A DNA stretch of 64,000 bases from Hydractinia symbiolongicarpus (Eukaryota; Cnidaria; Hydrozoa; Anthoathecata; Hydractiniidae), in the NCBI RefSeq assembly GCF_029227915.1, contig NC_079884.1, forward strand, positions 3,534,001-3,598,000, written 5' to 3'. Numbering within the stretch: position 1 is the first letter of the stretch; each line of letters opens with the position of its first letter. Positions 32,652 through 44,833 of this stretch are shown piece by piece. Both the position numbers and the translations under genes were made by a program. The notes beneath the pieces were generated by a model. That model saw nothing but the letters and a program-made list of their open reading frames with translations, ran no database searches and was not told the origin of the DNA.

Positions 32652-33355
32652 ATCGCACTCAAATCGATTCTTTCAAGATGAATTGGATTATGTTATTATT
32701 ATGTTTTTTATCATCTGCACACGCTTTCAAAATTAATAGGCATTTGAGCGATGTGTTGTTAGATGACGGAGATATGAATGAAGGAATATTAGACAGTAAG
32801 GACGACGATACAAAAGGTAATTATGGGGATAATTACAGAGATAATGATGGTGAGGACGAGGACGAGGCTGACAATGAAAATGATGACAACGGCGATGATG
32901 GAGATAATGATGATGGTGACTATGGAGATAATGATGACGGTGATGATGGAGATAATGATGATGGTGATGATGGTGACTATGGAGATAATGATGATGGTGA
33001 TGATGGAGAAATTGATGGCAGCGACGATAGCAAAAATGATGTCAGTGATGGTGGAGAAAGAGGAATTAAAAAAAAGGATGCTGTAAAGAACACAAAAAGA
33101 GGTCTAATGTTCGCCTCTGGTGCTACAAGAAGAGTTCATACAGAGTGTTGTCCTGTTATTATAGCAACAAAGAAAACAAAGATGCAGCTGAACTGTCATT
33201 TTGTGTGTGAGCGGCAAAGAAACCCACCTCACTGTGGATTGAAAGTGAAACGCATCTGTGAGCATACCACGATAAGAATAATACAAAAGTCTGTGTGTAA
33301 ACCACGACGAGTGTACAAGACAATACAATTTTTACTTCCTTCAACGATACAGTAA
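32652..33355 (+). CDS. Secreted protein: acidic repeat pro-region, cationic Cys-rich C-terminus
   Basis: The exon starts after acceptor TTTATTGTAG at 32651 with 26 nt of untranslated sequence. The ATG at 32678 is chosen because it opens a clean signal peptide, MNWIMLLLCFLSSAHA. The 225-residue product then has about 95 strongly acidic residues built of DDGDNDDGD and YGDN repeats. A basic region follows with a possible dibasic cleavage at NTKR. The C-terminal 60 residues are Lys/Arg-rich with seven cysteines (CC, then single Cys in LNC, FVC, PHC, RIC, SVC). An acidic pro-part balancing a cationic cysteine-rich end is a layout known from cnidarian antimicrobial-peptide precursors; a secreted cysteine-rich peptide of another role, including venom, is equally open. 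No named family is recognised. An upstream non-coding exon is implied. Confidence 0.7.
32895..33010 (+). repeat. Coding minisatellite of GATGATGGTGAC-type units
   Basis: Imperfect 12-15 bp units (GATAATGATGATGGTGA and variants) encode the Asp/Gly/Asn repeats of the secreted protein. Such units expand and contract readily, so its length is likely to vary between individuals. Confidence 0.8.
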
Positions 33356-33356
33356 C

Positions 33357-33362
33357 AATAAA
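33357..33362 (+). promoter_or_regulatory. Possible poly(A) signal AATAAA
   Basis: It lies two bases after the stop of the secreted-protein gene. Others follow in the same strand near 33611 and 33850, which would give a longer 3' UTR. Confidence 0.35.
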
Positions 33363-33882
33363 TCTACGAAGTTTTAAACACCATTATGTTTTTTATTAAT
33401 TTTATTTCTAATTATCTGTCTCATCTCGCACAGCACTGTTCTTATTAAACAACATATATGTATTAGAATTAGGATGTTGTTGTTTGTTTGTATCTTATAA
33501 TTCCAAGCAGTTTGATATATTTCTCTCTAAACCCACCCTAAACCGCTGAGTACTGGTCATATTTTCTAGCTCATAAACTTTGTTTGATGTGCACATATTT
33601 TTTTCATGAAATAAAATCTGCATTTATCATAAAGTTTCTCTTTGCTTAGTTAATCCCCGATTGAAAGGTTTTCTATCCCTCTCTAAACGTGAACTCTGAT
33701 AGTTGTCCCTTGTTGATGGCAGTGAAAATGGACAATCACACTAAAATAAACTCTCTCCATCCTTCGGTCATATTTTTATCATTGCACATATGTTTGTTCA
33801 TTCCTAACAAACAATGTTTCACCTCGGGCGTACCTCCCATTATAACAGGCAAATAAAATCCGTGTAATCATATTGAAGAGAA
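33363..33882. other. 3' flank of the secreted-protein gene
   Basis: AT-rich and non-coding, with additional AATAAA signals; may be 3' UTR in part. Confidence 0.35.
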
Positions 33883-33980
33883 GTTACCTTCTCGGACAAA
33901 AGTGACGAAAAATTCTAGAGGTGACGAAATTTTTGTCTGACCAAAATTTTGTCCGACAAAGTTTTGTCTGATAAGGTACT
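33883..33980. mobile_element. Small MITE-like inverted repeat
   Basis: AGTTACCTTCTCGGACAAAA on the left is approximately inverted as TTTTGTCTGATAAGGTACT on the right. The inside is made of GACGAAAATT / TTTTGTCCGAC words. No target duplication is evident. Confidence 0.45.
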
Positions 33981-34431
33981 TTATCCATCTTTTTTGCATT
34001 AATCACAGCAGCAGTTATGACCTTTATTAGAAGATCATGTCCAGCAATTGCAATACAAAGCTCTCACACACATACTTCGTTTTCTATTCTGTTAGATTGG
34101 CATGCAAAAGATGCTAGCATCATCCTGATACAGCTCACTAATGCGATAAAGGCAGGTTGGAAGGCGGCTGATATTAAGGAAAACTGGATGTCAACGAATC
34201 TATTCTCAAAATATGGTAAACATGTCCATTGAGTTTCCTGCTGTGTAATCACTTCAGCCAAATCGGGTTTTTATAAGCTGTTAGTTAATTCGAGTTATTT
34301 TTTTTCGTGTTAATCACGTAATTGCTATTTTTGTGCATCTTTTATTTTTTGGAATTTACAGAATAAAATATACAGGTACCATGTGAAAATGTGGTAAGTT
34401 CAATACAAAACCGTGCGTTCAAAATGCTATA

Positions 34432-35674
34432 CAGTAAACTCTCGATAAGTGGGACACTTGTACTACTTAGCAGACGTGCTACTTGTCCGAATTTCATTGT
34501 AAGTAGGGTTTTCATACAAATGCTTAATTTGTCCTAGTTATCGAGAGATATTTTGTAAAACTTAGCGAACAAGAGGACTTCGAGACTAAATTCATAAATA
34601 AGAAATGGTGATAATTGCATTTACTTTTCGTATCCATTCAATATAACATAAGATTACACTACATTAAACGGAAAAAAATTCTGTCATGTATCTTAATGTT
34701 TAAAGGACAGCGAGAATATGTTGATGTATTAAACAAAGAACTTAAGAAATATAGTTAAAAGTACCTCATATTGTTTTGAAGGATACGTTTTTTCTTTTCT
34801 TCCAACGATCGAGCCAGCCATCTGATGCACTAAAGTCGGTCAATTCTAGCTCTTTCGCAAAACAAATATCTTTGGTTTTCAAAACCGAGGAAGACACAGG
34901 AATGTTCTGAGCCCTTGCATTTACCAGTCATTTGTAGCAAGCGTCATCAAGCTGTTTGTATGTTGACGGTTTAAATCTATGCTTCTTCTTTGTTGACGAA
35001 TTCGATTTAACAGCTTCGTAAATCTTTTTCTTCTGTTAAACCCAGTTTGAAACAGTTTGTTTGGACATTCCATGTTTAAGAGCATCAGATGTAAGACTTT
35101 TCCCTTTATCAATTTCCTTGAGTATAACATACCTTTTGGTTATCGGTGTAGATTTCAGCTTCCTTTTTTGACCTAGCTGAGGCATGACTGCACACGTGAA
35201 GAAACAACCAATGTGTAGAATAGATTTGTTGACAAGTTTTTGATTAAAATCAATACAAAACGAAGGTTGATAAAAGTAGATGTTGATTGTCTCGAGATAT
35301 CAAATGCAACGAGCCAACTTGTCAACTGAGAGATTTTCTAGAATTTTTATGTTTCAATATATTGAAACTCGATTACACTACGCACAATCGCCTGTACTAT
35401 ATCAGCCTGAGAAACGGAGAACTTTGTTTTGCTGTTTAGCTAGCTATTTTCTTGTCACTTGTAAAGTTTATAATTATTTAATATAAGATATTGATTATTA
35501 TAAAAAAAAAAAAAAAAAATAAAATCAATGCAATGTCTTCTGTCTCAAGAAATATGAAGTCATTCCATTGCATGTCCCACTTATCCGAAGTTTTTGCCTC
35601 AAGGGACCGAGAAAAAGTGTACTACATAGCGGGCGTCCTAGTTACCCAGTGTATTACTTATCGAGAGTATACTG
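34432..35674 (-). mobile_element. pogo/Tigger-like element 1
   Basis: The left terminus CAGTAAACTCTCGATAAGTG and the reverse complement of the right terminus, CAGTATACTCTCGATAAGTA, are inverted repeats flanked by TA (34430-34431 and 35675-35676). It carries the decayed DNA-binding half of a transposase on the minus strand and no catalytic domain. Confidence 0.8.
34766..35185 (-). pseudogene. Tigger/CENP-B-like transposase DNA-binding region, broken
   Basis: From the ATG at 35185 the minus frame reads MPQLGQKRKLKS...YVILKEIDKGKS, then ALKHGMSKQTVSNWV, a Psq/CENP-B-N helix-turn-helix. A second helix-turn-helix follows (KPSTYKQLDDACYK ... NIPVSSSVLKTK ... FSASDGWLDRWKKR). Two in-frame stops interrupt it: after SNWV, and between ACYK and LVNA. 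The frame ends at 34766 before any DDE domain. In the family this part binds the transposon ends. Confidence 0.8.
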
Positions 35675-36007
35675 TAGTAGACTTCCCTAATTCGAACCTC
35701 GCCTTAATGCGAACAAATCTTCTGGTCCCGTCAAAATCCCTTAACAAACTCTCATGATTCACTTCCCCTAAATCGAAACTCCATAATTCGAATACCTCTA
35801 TATTTCAAACCATATTTCCGGTCCCTTTAGATCATATCACCCCGTAAATCGAACTTTTGAAAATCGAACTACGTAAAGTAGCCATTTTATCTCCCTCTGC
35901 TAATCTTTCGTCGAGTGTAAACACGGTTTTACATGTTCGATTTCAAAATCAAGGTCTAGGATTATTTTCAAACTACAAAGGATACATTTTTGTTATTAAT
36001 CAACAAG

Positions 36008-37600
36008 ATGGCGACTCTTCCAGCAAAACGAAGGCACAATGAAAAGTCTATGAAAACAAAATACGAGGCACTCCAACAACTTGAGAAAGGAGTTTTATCA
36101 AAAGAAGTAGCTGCATAATTTGGAGTTCTTAAAAATACTCTTTCCACCTGGAAAAAGAAAGTAAAAATCATGGAATCATTTCAAAGTAGTTTGCAAGGAA
36201 ATAAGAGAAGAAGCCCAGAAACATACGAAGCATTGAATAGAGCTTTGATGAAATGGTTGCTAAATTTACGAAGTCAAAACATCTCCATCAATGGTCCCCT
36301 TTTAAAGGAAAAAAAGCAGACTTTGCAAAAGAGTTGGGTATAGAAAGCTTACAAGCATCTGAAGGGTGATTAGAGAAATAGAAAAAAAAGTTTGCGTTTT
36401 TTGTTTATATATTCCACAACAACTTGCACAGCTTTTCAAAAACATCGCAGGAGAATCAAAATCTGTCACTGAAGGAATGACGGCACCTTGGTCAGAAACT
36501 ACTCTACCAACGATTCTTTCTCGATATCCATTAGCAGATATCTTCAATGCCGATGAGTTTGGATTATTCAATGCCTACCACACAAGTCTTTGCATCTAAA
36601 AGGCGAAAAGTGTTCTGGTGGCAAGCATAGTAAGTTACTGGAATGGCTGCTGGCAACGCCTACGGTGAAAGGCTCCCTATGTTCATTATAGGAAAAATAG
36701 AAATCACCAAGATGTTTCAAAAATGTCCACCAACTGCCGTGTCGATACAGGGCTCAGAACAAAGGCTGGATGTCTTCGGAGCTCTTTGAAGAATGGATGA
36801 GAGAACTAAATAGAAAGTTTGGTGCAGTTAAGATAAAAATTGTCTTAATCATCGATAACTGTCCAGCAAATCATCCACACGTGAAAAATCTTGATTGGGT
36901 TGAAATAATATTTCTTCCACCGAACACGACTTCTGTCATGCAGCCCATTGATCAAGGCATTATTCGATCTTTAAAGGCTAAATATAGTTCTGTCGCAGTC
37001 AAAAAGCTAATACATGCCTTGGAAAAGAAAATGCTGTTACCAACCTTCTCTATTCTTAACGCCATGTTTATGCTGAAAAAAGCGTGGGATGCTGTTCCCA
37101 ATGCTTCATTCACCAACTGTTTTCGAAAGGCTGATATCTCTGTCGAAGCAGCAGAAAGTGCTGTCAATAATGACGACAACCCTTTTGTATGTCTTGAAAC
37201 CGATGACGAGGAAATGTATGAAACGCTGAATACTGATCTTAATTACCTTCAGGCGAACTTTGGTGAGCGGATCGGAATTGGTCTCACACCTGACGACTAC
37301 ATCGATTTTGATTAGGACGTGAGCACCAACGAAGGTATTTTAACAGAACAAGAAATTTTAGCTCAATTTATTAGTCAAGATGATGATGACCAAGAGAAAA
37401 AAATGTTCCATGAGGAGTAACTCGTTAAGCCTGGAATAACTGAAGTCCGGAATGCTATTGAGATTTTAGAAAAGTTTAGTTTGTTTTCTCGATATGACGA
37501 GCAAATGATGAGACCGTTGAATATGCTTGATCGTTTTGGCGATAAGGAGAAGCAACACTGCAAAAAGCAAACCACTATTCATGACTTTTTTGCAAAATAA
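36008..37600 (+). pseudogene. Tigger-family (jerky-like) DDE transposase, multiply broken
   Basis: The protein starts MATLPAKRRHNEKSMKTKYE, with a helix-turn-helix (YEALQQLEKGVLSKEVAA ... NTLSTWKKK). After stops and frameshifts the three DDE motifs can still be read: NADEFGLFN (near 36545), LIIDNCPAN (near 36850) and PPNTTSVMQPIDQGIIRSLK (near 36920). The largest surviving frame is 36770-37315, and the end of the protein (HDFFAK) is at 37600. Early damage includes a stop after SKEVAA and another at QKSWV. The layout and motifs are those of Tigger/TIGD transposases, which cut and paste at TA. It is not active. Confidence 0.88.
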
Positions 37601-37627
37601 GAAATACGTCTGAAGTAATATAGGAGT

Positions 37628-37869
37628 CTAGTCGTTAGCCCGTCCTTTATACACCGCATTGCGTGCATCTCGCTACCTGTGCAGCTAAGCTACCATTTTG
37701 CGTGACAGACAGACAGACGCCCGTCCTTTAAATTAACCCGTTGCAACAAAGTGGAAAGAAATATATCACATTTGGTATTGATACGCATTTTAAAAATTTC
37801 GTGTTTCTGTTACGGGACACGGCTTTCGCGGACACACGGGCAGACAGACGACGGCTATTATTAAAGAGA
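37628..37869 (-). mobile_element. Helitron-like insertion in the Tigger element
   Basis: Read on the minus strand it begins TCTCTTTAATAATAGCCG after an A and ends GGGCTAACGACTAG, matching the ends of the Helitrons at 28873-29006 and 50134-50265. The 3' hairpin has lost one arm and the base after CTAG is A, not T. The middle has two copies of the GTCTGTCTG motif, so it may be a fusion of two copies. Confidence 0.55.
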
Positions 37870-38107
37870 TATAATTCTCAAGATATATAGATGGATGTAT
37901 TTATGAAGTCTATTTACTACCACCAAGCCTGATTTTGGGCAAAATTTCACATAAATTTATGAACTTCCCCTAATTCGAAGTCTCCCCAATTCGAACTTTT
38001 TTTTCGGTCCCCTGCAAGTTTGAATTACAGAGAGTCTACTGTATAGCATTTTTAACACATGGTTTTGTATTGAAGTTACCGCATTTTCACATGGTACGTG
38101 TATATAT

Positions 38108-39713
38108 TATCATTTAAGAAACATTTCATCTTGTATTCCCGCCTTTTTAAAAGACCTAACTTTTTTAACATTTGAATAATCTAAATCTTATGCAAATGTA
38201 AAATGTAAAATGACAGGAAACTACAAAAAATTTTACCAAAATTTCTATTTTATTTTTAGCTATGCATGAATAATCAAAATATGAAGCTATTTATCGAAAA
38301 CATGAAGTAAAAAGACAGAATTGAGATGAAAATGTAACATTTATCTTCAAAAATACTTAAAATTTTTACCTTTTCTGTATTGTTATTAGATTAAATGTGA
38401 TTTATATATTCCTTTCCATAGTCTGATATGTTTTTTATAGAAATAAAAAAGGAACAAACTGAATGATTTGTAATATAAAATGTTCACGCATGCTGAAACT
38501 TTTTATATGTAATTTACATTCCTAACATACATGTAACGTTACACTTGTCAAATGAAATGAGTTTGGTGGTAATAGTCTAGTTGACCACACTTTTTCTGCC
38601 AGTACTGAAAATTGGGATAGTATTATGAGTATAATTGTGTTACGTTGGCAATCAATTGTCACATATCACTTTTATATCCGATAATATGTATATTCAAGTA
38701 GAAATTACTAATTTATGGAAAATATTTTTAAAATAGATGGAAAATATCTTTTCATGCAAGCTTTTTGCATTATTTCGCACTTACGGAAACATCTTTAAAT
38801 TACGTTACATCTGTTTCTTCTATCTATACTGGTATTTGTGAGTAACATAGTGATGATAATCCAAAGGTTTTATTAACTTAAGCCAAAATTTTTTTAATTA
38901 GAGATGAAAAAGCAACAAAATGTTACTTTCGCATCAAAACCTCGCATTTAACCCAAAATTGAACAATATTTTGGTCTCCATTAGTGACTTACAATACCAA
39001 TGAACTGTTGGGTAAGTTTTAGGCTTTACCGAATATTTCTATTTTATTGTAAAAAATGTTTTTTTACGCTTTTTCCAACTGTCAGCAGTTGATGTAGAAA
39101 TATAGACTTTTTTAATCTATTTCTTAATCCACCAGTGCTATGTGAGTGGACAAAGTTGTCAAAGGTATTCTGAAGTGTTTCAGGAAGATTTTTATGGTGC
39201 ACATTATGGAAAAATAAAGTATTTTTCAAATGGAAAAACAAAAAAATGCAGGCTTTGCTGGAGGGAAGTCTAAAATCTTAAAATTATGCTGTCATACACA
39301 CTCAAAATCTGCTGAAACATCCAACTTTAAATTGAAGTTTCAAGCTTAAGAAATGATTTCGTCGACAAATGAATACCAAGCGAAATATTCCAATCTAAAT
39401 CTATACAGGTCCAATCACACGATAAGATGACGTGATGTAACTTAATATACAGCAAGGAATTCAAAAAATATACTTTAGGATTTTTCATTCAAGACATGGC
39501 ATGCCAGAAATAACCAAGGCAGAGGGGTGAGAGAATGGTAGCTAACCACATAATACACTGTCCTGAGCTTCGTACTGCAGCTTTTTATTTTGTTTTTCTT
39601 TTCTGTTTTCGTGTAACAACTGACCACGTTGTTGGACAATATTTGTCATATTTGTTATTGCAGATATAGTTGTAATAGGAAATTTAAAAAACAAAAAAAT
39701 ATTAATCGCTTAT
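38108..39713. other. 1.6 kb intergenic, nothing recognisable
   Basis: AT-rich DNA with no supported gene, inverted repeat or tandem repeat. Confidence 0.45.
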
Positions 39714-39882
39714 TACGGAGTTTCATACCGCGCAGGTCTGGGCCCGAGCGAAGTGGCTTGTAGGGACAAATTTTCAGAACTCCCGCAAAGTGTAAACATT
39801 TAGCTAGCGTTTGTACACACTTCCAAGTTATTATATTATAGTTATTTGCTGTTTAACAATTTTACGTATTGTTTTTGCAATA

Positions 39883-41140
39883 ATGGAAAAGAAAGATTGT
39901 GTACAATGGCTTATGGAACGTGGCCTGTCCACAGGAGGAACAATACAAGAGCTTAATATGCGTGTTAATCGATTCAAATTATACCCATCACTTGCGGAAA
40001 AATTGAGAGTCAAACAAGAAAGAAATTTTAGTTTTGGTACAACATTAGATCCCAATCTTATCCCTCTCATTTCAGCTCCCTAGTGTCCTAAAGAGGAATT
40101 GTATCCAATAGTTACAGCATCGATATTTAAAGAATATAGTTCTAGAAAAAGAGAAGGTAGTTTAGGTCAGCAACAGAAAGCTTATGCTATGTTGACTAGC
40201 AGGAAAATAGTTTCAGTAAAAACACATGTTGCAGGTGATAATAATGTATTTGTTAGAGCTCTTGTTAAAAAATCATATGGTGAATTAACAAGACCTACAG
40301 TTATTCTATTTAGTAGTAATATTCCAGTTAAAGCCTACTGTGAATGTCCTGTTGGTGTAAGTGGCTTATGTTCCCATACATTGGCCTTGCTTCTCTATTT
40401 AAAAAACTTTCACGAAACAAAGGAAAAATTTTTGGCTCTATCTTGCACTGAGCAACTGCAGAAATGGCATCGCAGAACAAGAAAAGGCTCTATACCTATG
40501 ATGCCGTTACGAAAAAAATAGTTAACCTCAGCCAGAGTTGGAACCTCAAACAATGTAACTGATGCTAAAATCACTCCAGCTGACCCAGAAAACTCCAGGT
40601 TTAAAAGAGATGTGCTACAAATGAAATCAGATAAGCTTTTGGAAATAAAAAAGGTTAAAAAACCGTTCGAACGACATTGCTATGAGGTTTTGTCAAAAAA
40701 TAAATCTCTAAAAACATCTCTTGGAGAACATTTATCATTTCGATTTACAACCAAGGCAGCACTTTCACTAGCTGATCATGATTACTGCACACAAAATTCA
40801 ACTATAGATTACAATGAAATAAAAATTGAACCGTCAAAACTTGAAAATATTAAAAAAAACATCTCCAGAACAATTTTGGAAAAACAAAAAGAAAATCCTC
40901 AGAATAATGTAAATACTACAACTTCTGATATTGCAACACACTTCCTACTAGATGATATTTCTTGTGACGTTAATTCTAATTTAAAAATAATCAACATTGA
41001 TCTAAGAAATATGTTCCCAGATGATCCTAATAAAAACCTTAATTATTTTCCAGTTCAACAAAATACAGAAGAGTGGCAAAATCTAAGGAAGGGTATAAAT
41101 CACCGGTAGCCGTTTACCAGCTCTGATTGGAATCTAGTTA
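39883..41140 (+). pseudogene. SAP/SWIM/YqaJ transposon protein, truncated copy
   Basis: The start is taken at MEKKDCVQWLMERG, which opens a SAP-like helix-turn (GLSTGGTIQELNMRV). A SWIM zinc finger follows (YCECPVGVSGLCSHTLAL, near 40337-40390). The beginning of a YqaJ nuclease is present (EEWQNLRKG...ITGSRLPALIGI). Compared with the copy at 60947-62527 it has two nonsense changes (TAG at 40081-40083 and 40519-40521) and a frameshift at about 41095. The nuclease core is deleted. Dead copy. Confidence 0.85.
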
Positions 41141-41229
41141 GCACTGAATCCAAGTTTTGTATCCTCATGTCTTATCATCCAGAAACAAAATCTGCCAATT
41201 ACTTTTTAATTCAAAGAAATGATTTGGTC

Positions 41230-42201
41230 TGGAACATTATAAAGACAGTCATTGAAAGTGTTTCTAAAAAACAAGCCATCCAACAAATATCCTATACATT
41301 GTGCTTTTACCAACACCTGCCATATAAGCCATAACGCCAAGATGAAGAGAATGACGACAAATTGTTAAAACGCATAAAAGTTCGGTTGCTTTTTTAAATG
41401 ATCTTTCCCCAGTTCCTTTACAGTCAGGGTATTTTATAATGTGTAAGTATGGTGAAACAATTGGAAATAGCAAGTCAAATTTTTCAACGGGCAAACCAGA
41501 TAAATATTCTATATTGCTAGATTTCTGTTGTAAGTTGTCATAGGAAAATATATACTTTTGAAGGTTTAGAATTGTTCCTGTTTTTTCAAGAATTATTTTA
41601 TTTCGTTTATTAACAAATGATTGCAGGTAGTGGTTTTTAATTTTTAGTAATTTATTTTCATGGGTAAGATTCTTTATTTTATTATTTGATTCGTTTATTT
41701 TTTTTTAAGTTCTTCAATAATTTTGTCTTTAGATATTAATTTAGCAGATAACTGTCTCTTTGAGGGTTCTCGTTGTTTATGTACTGGCGTAGAATATATT
41801 CTTTTAGCAGGAGGTTTTCTCTTTACACTAGATGGTGTACGAAGTGTTTGGATGAATTCAAATTTTTTTTTTAGCTCCTTTACTTTCATTTTATTTGCTG
41901 CACTTTGGGTTTTTTCAAGTCTTTCTTTTGCTCTATTATAATTTTGCTCAATAATAGGAATTTTTGACTGGGGTACTGTAACATCAGGAAGAGTTTCATT
42001 AATTTTATAACCAGCACTCCAATGTTCACACATATGTTGTCCGTTTTTCCAATTAACTCCAGCAGTTTTAATAATTTTTTGGTACTCCATTTGTAAATCC
42101 TTGGTCCTTGGCAATCTGTAAAATATAAGCTTTTCTCCATTTGAATTTTGTGTTCGAAAGTTATTATAGCAAAGGGATGACGAGCAGAACCATTTCACCA
42201 T
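41230..42201 (-). pseudogene. THAP-domain transposase, N-terminal half only
   Basis: From 42201 the minus frame opens with a THAP zinc finger: C-x4-C (FCSSSLC), FYRLPR, and C-x2-H (MCEHW). A Lys-rich coiled coil follows. After a frameshift in an A tract near 41700 the frame continues NKIKNLTHENKLLKIK to KFDLLFPIVSPYL and a helix-turn-helix, LCVLTICRHSLHLGVMAYMA...KSTMYRIF, typical of DDE_Tnp_4 proteins. It ends at the element's deletion, so the catalytic domain is absent. Confidence 0.82.
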
Positions 42202-42423
42202 GTTTTAGATAAGTTAAATGTTGTAGAAAAGTATAAATATAAGGAAAGAATATATACTAAAATTAGCAATTTATGCCTCAACTGCGCCCATACGGTATAA
42301 ACTTTATGAGCAAATGACCGGGAAACCAATAGGGGTAATCGAGTGCAACATAAACAAGCTAAAAATTTGTCCCTACAAGCGTTTTTCTAGTGCCCAGACC
42401 TGCGCGGTATGAAACTCCGTAAT

Positions 42424-43575
<1,152 letters not shown>

Positions 43576-43624
43576 CTTAAGTGCCATAACTTAAAACTGT
43601 TGAAAATTTTGATACGTTTCAGTA

Positions 43625-44833
43625 TCATACGCTTACAAACATGTGAGTTTTGTTAGCTAGCTCTTCGTCAATATGCAACAATTCCTCAAATATGCTTCTC
43701 CACACATCACATTTACTGTATTTCATTGCTTGCCATCCAAATAAATCAAAGTTCAAATCCCCAAGCAACGAGGTAATCATTCTTGAATCAATACCAAGGA
43801 AACTTTTCTCTTCATTGTCATGCAGAAAATACTTCCCCATGTTGTAATGATCAATGGAATGAAAGATAGTGTTGGCTGACAAAGTTGACAAGGATAGCCC
43901 AGTCTTGCCAAGATGCTTCGAAAATATCAATCTGGCTTTTACGGTGAAATTTACAAAATTACTAACCGAAAGACATTGCACAATATTTTGATGATTGTGG
44001 ATCTGCTGCACTCCATTGTATCCTAAAATCATTTGAAGATGCTTACGAGGTATTCCCCAAATATCTGCTGGATAGTGATTGGCTGATTCATTCATACCAG
44101 ATACAACAGCATGCATATCATCAATGCTCTTTTTAAACTCATTACTTAAGACTGTGCTTTTCTTGAGTTCGATCAGATTCATCTCGGCAACGTTACCTGC
44201 CATTACATGAGTTAACGTGTGTGTATACACGCACCATACAGTGTTTAGAACGGAAAACATCTTATTTATATCGTTAATTGGTTCCTTGTTTAACATAATT
44301 TCTTTCAGTATAACATTGTTCAAATCCTTGGCAATTATTTGAATTGAACAGCTCGTTATAAAACGATACTTTCCGTCATCCTTTTGTCTTGATGGCAAAC
44401 GAAAGTTTTCAAATTTGAAATAATAATCATTTTGATGTTTTTTGTGAAAACCTAAAACTAAAGATGTTTCTAAAACCATCTTCGCCAATCTCTGACGTTT
44501 TTCTACCTCCGTTAGCTTGCTCTTCTGCAGACGAAGACACAACTGCTGAAAATACTTTATTGGGACGCTCCATGCGTATGGCAGGCAAGCAAGCTGTAAA
44601 TACTTTAGATATTGGTAGAAGGAACAACCAGGTGCAATTACTTTCTCATTTTCTGTTGGATTTTGTGTAACTAAATGGTTTATTTTTGAGGTTAAAATTG
44701 GATTTATCGATGCGTAAGTAGGGTTTTGTCCAATAACTTTACAATACCACACATATCTTTGATACAGGTACCAAATTAAAAATGATATTATACACAAGAG
44801 AAACGCACAACCAGTTGTTTGTAAACCTTCCAT
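43625..44833 (-). CDS. Unrecognised 402-residue protein with N-terminal membrane anchor
   Basis: An uninterrupted 402-codon frame begins [20 protein letters not shown], a short N-terminus followed by one hydrophobic segment (about residues 9-28) and aromatic/basic residues, consistent with a signal anchor. The rest has no further clear membrane segment. It has ordinary amino-acid composition and His-rich phrases such as [19 protein letters not shown] (about residues 200-218) and [16 protein letters not shown] recognise no family. Near its end the sequence TTT followed by GTAAGC (donor at 43631-43636) would be a good splice site, so the last residues (VSV) may be read-through and the protein could continue in an exon below 43400. 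Its length and composition argue for a real gene. Confidence 0.7.
   Translation of the reverse strand: MEGLQTTGCAFLLCIISFLIWYLYQRYVWYCKVIGQNPTYASINPILTSKINHLVTQNPTENEKVIAPGCSFYQYLKYLQLACLPYAWSVPIKYFQQLCLRLQKSKLTEVEKRQRLAKMVLETSLVLGFHKKHQNDYYFKFENFRLPSRQKDDGKYRFITSCSIQIIAKDLNNVILKEIMLNKEPINDINKMFSVLNTVWCVYTHTLTHVMAGNVAEMNLIELKKSTVLSNEFKKSIDDMHAVVSGMNESANHYPADIWGIPRKHLQMILGYNGVQQIHNHQNIVQCLSVSNFVNFTVKARLIFSKHLGKTGLSLSTLSANTIFHSIDHYNMGKYFLHDNEEKSFLGIDSRMITSLLGDLNFDLFGWQAMKYSKCDVWRSIFEELLHIDEELANKTHMFVSV

Larger units (their letters stand above)
35677..38041 (+). mobile_element. pogo/Tigger element 2, adjoining element 1
   Basis: The left terminus GTAGACTTCCCTAATTCGAA abuts the TA after element 1. 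The right terminus, read in reverse, is CAGTAGACTCTCTGTAATTC, followed by TA at 38042. AATTCGAAC words recur near both ends. The left end seems to have lost its first CA, so elements 1 and 2 probably share or overlap a TA. A Helitron relative lies inside its right part (37628-37869). Confidence 0.7.
34366..38107. mobile_element. Palindromic foldback element split at its centre by Tigger DNA
   Basis: About 66 bp on the left (34366-34431, GGTACCATGTGAAAATG ... AAAATGCTATA) reappear as the reverse complement on the right (38042-38107, TATAGCATTT ... CATTTTCACATGGTAC). Removing 34432-38041 and one TA restores the perfect centre AAAATGCTATATAGCATTTT. The host site was therefore a palindromic element, and the pogo-type insertion used its central TA. 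Confidence 0.75.
39714..42421. mobile_element. ISL2EU-like DNA transposon, internally deleted copy (2.7 kb)
   Basis: The termini TACGGAGTTTCATACCGCGC (left) and its inverse GCGCGGTATGAAACTCCGTA (right) are followed inward by CAGGTCTGGGC on both sides. AT is duplicated at the target (39712-39713 and 42422-42423). Two convergent genes remain: a SAP/SWIM/YqaJ protein from the left and a THAP transposase from the right. A THAP-type transposase next to a YqaJ nuclease, with a 2-bp duplication, fits the ISL2EU group of the PIF/Harbinger alliance, recalled from general knowledge. Both genes are cut off at a common internal deletion near 41140. Confidence 0.82.

Noticed and set aside
32823-33344. Met-rich and Ser-rich frames overlapping the secreted-protein gene
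   Set aside because: Out-of-frame translations of the GATGGT repeat and of the Cys-rich end.
34017-34232. 71-codon frame followed by a GTAAAC donor-like sequence
   Set aside because: An exon reading is possible, but no family or partner exon was recognised.
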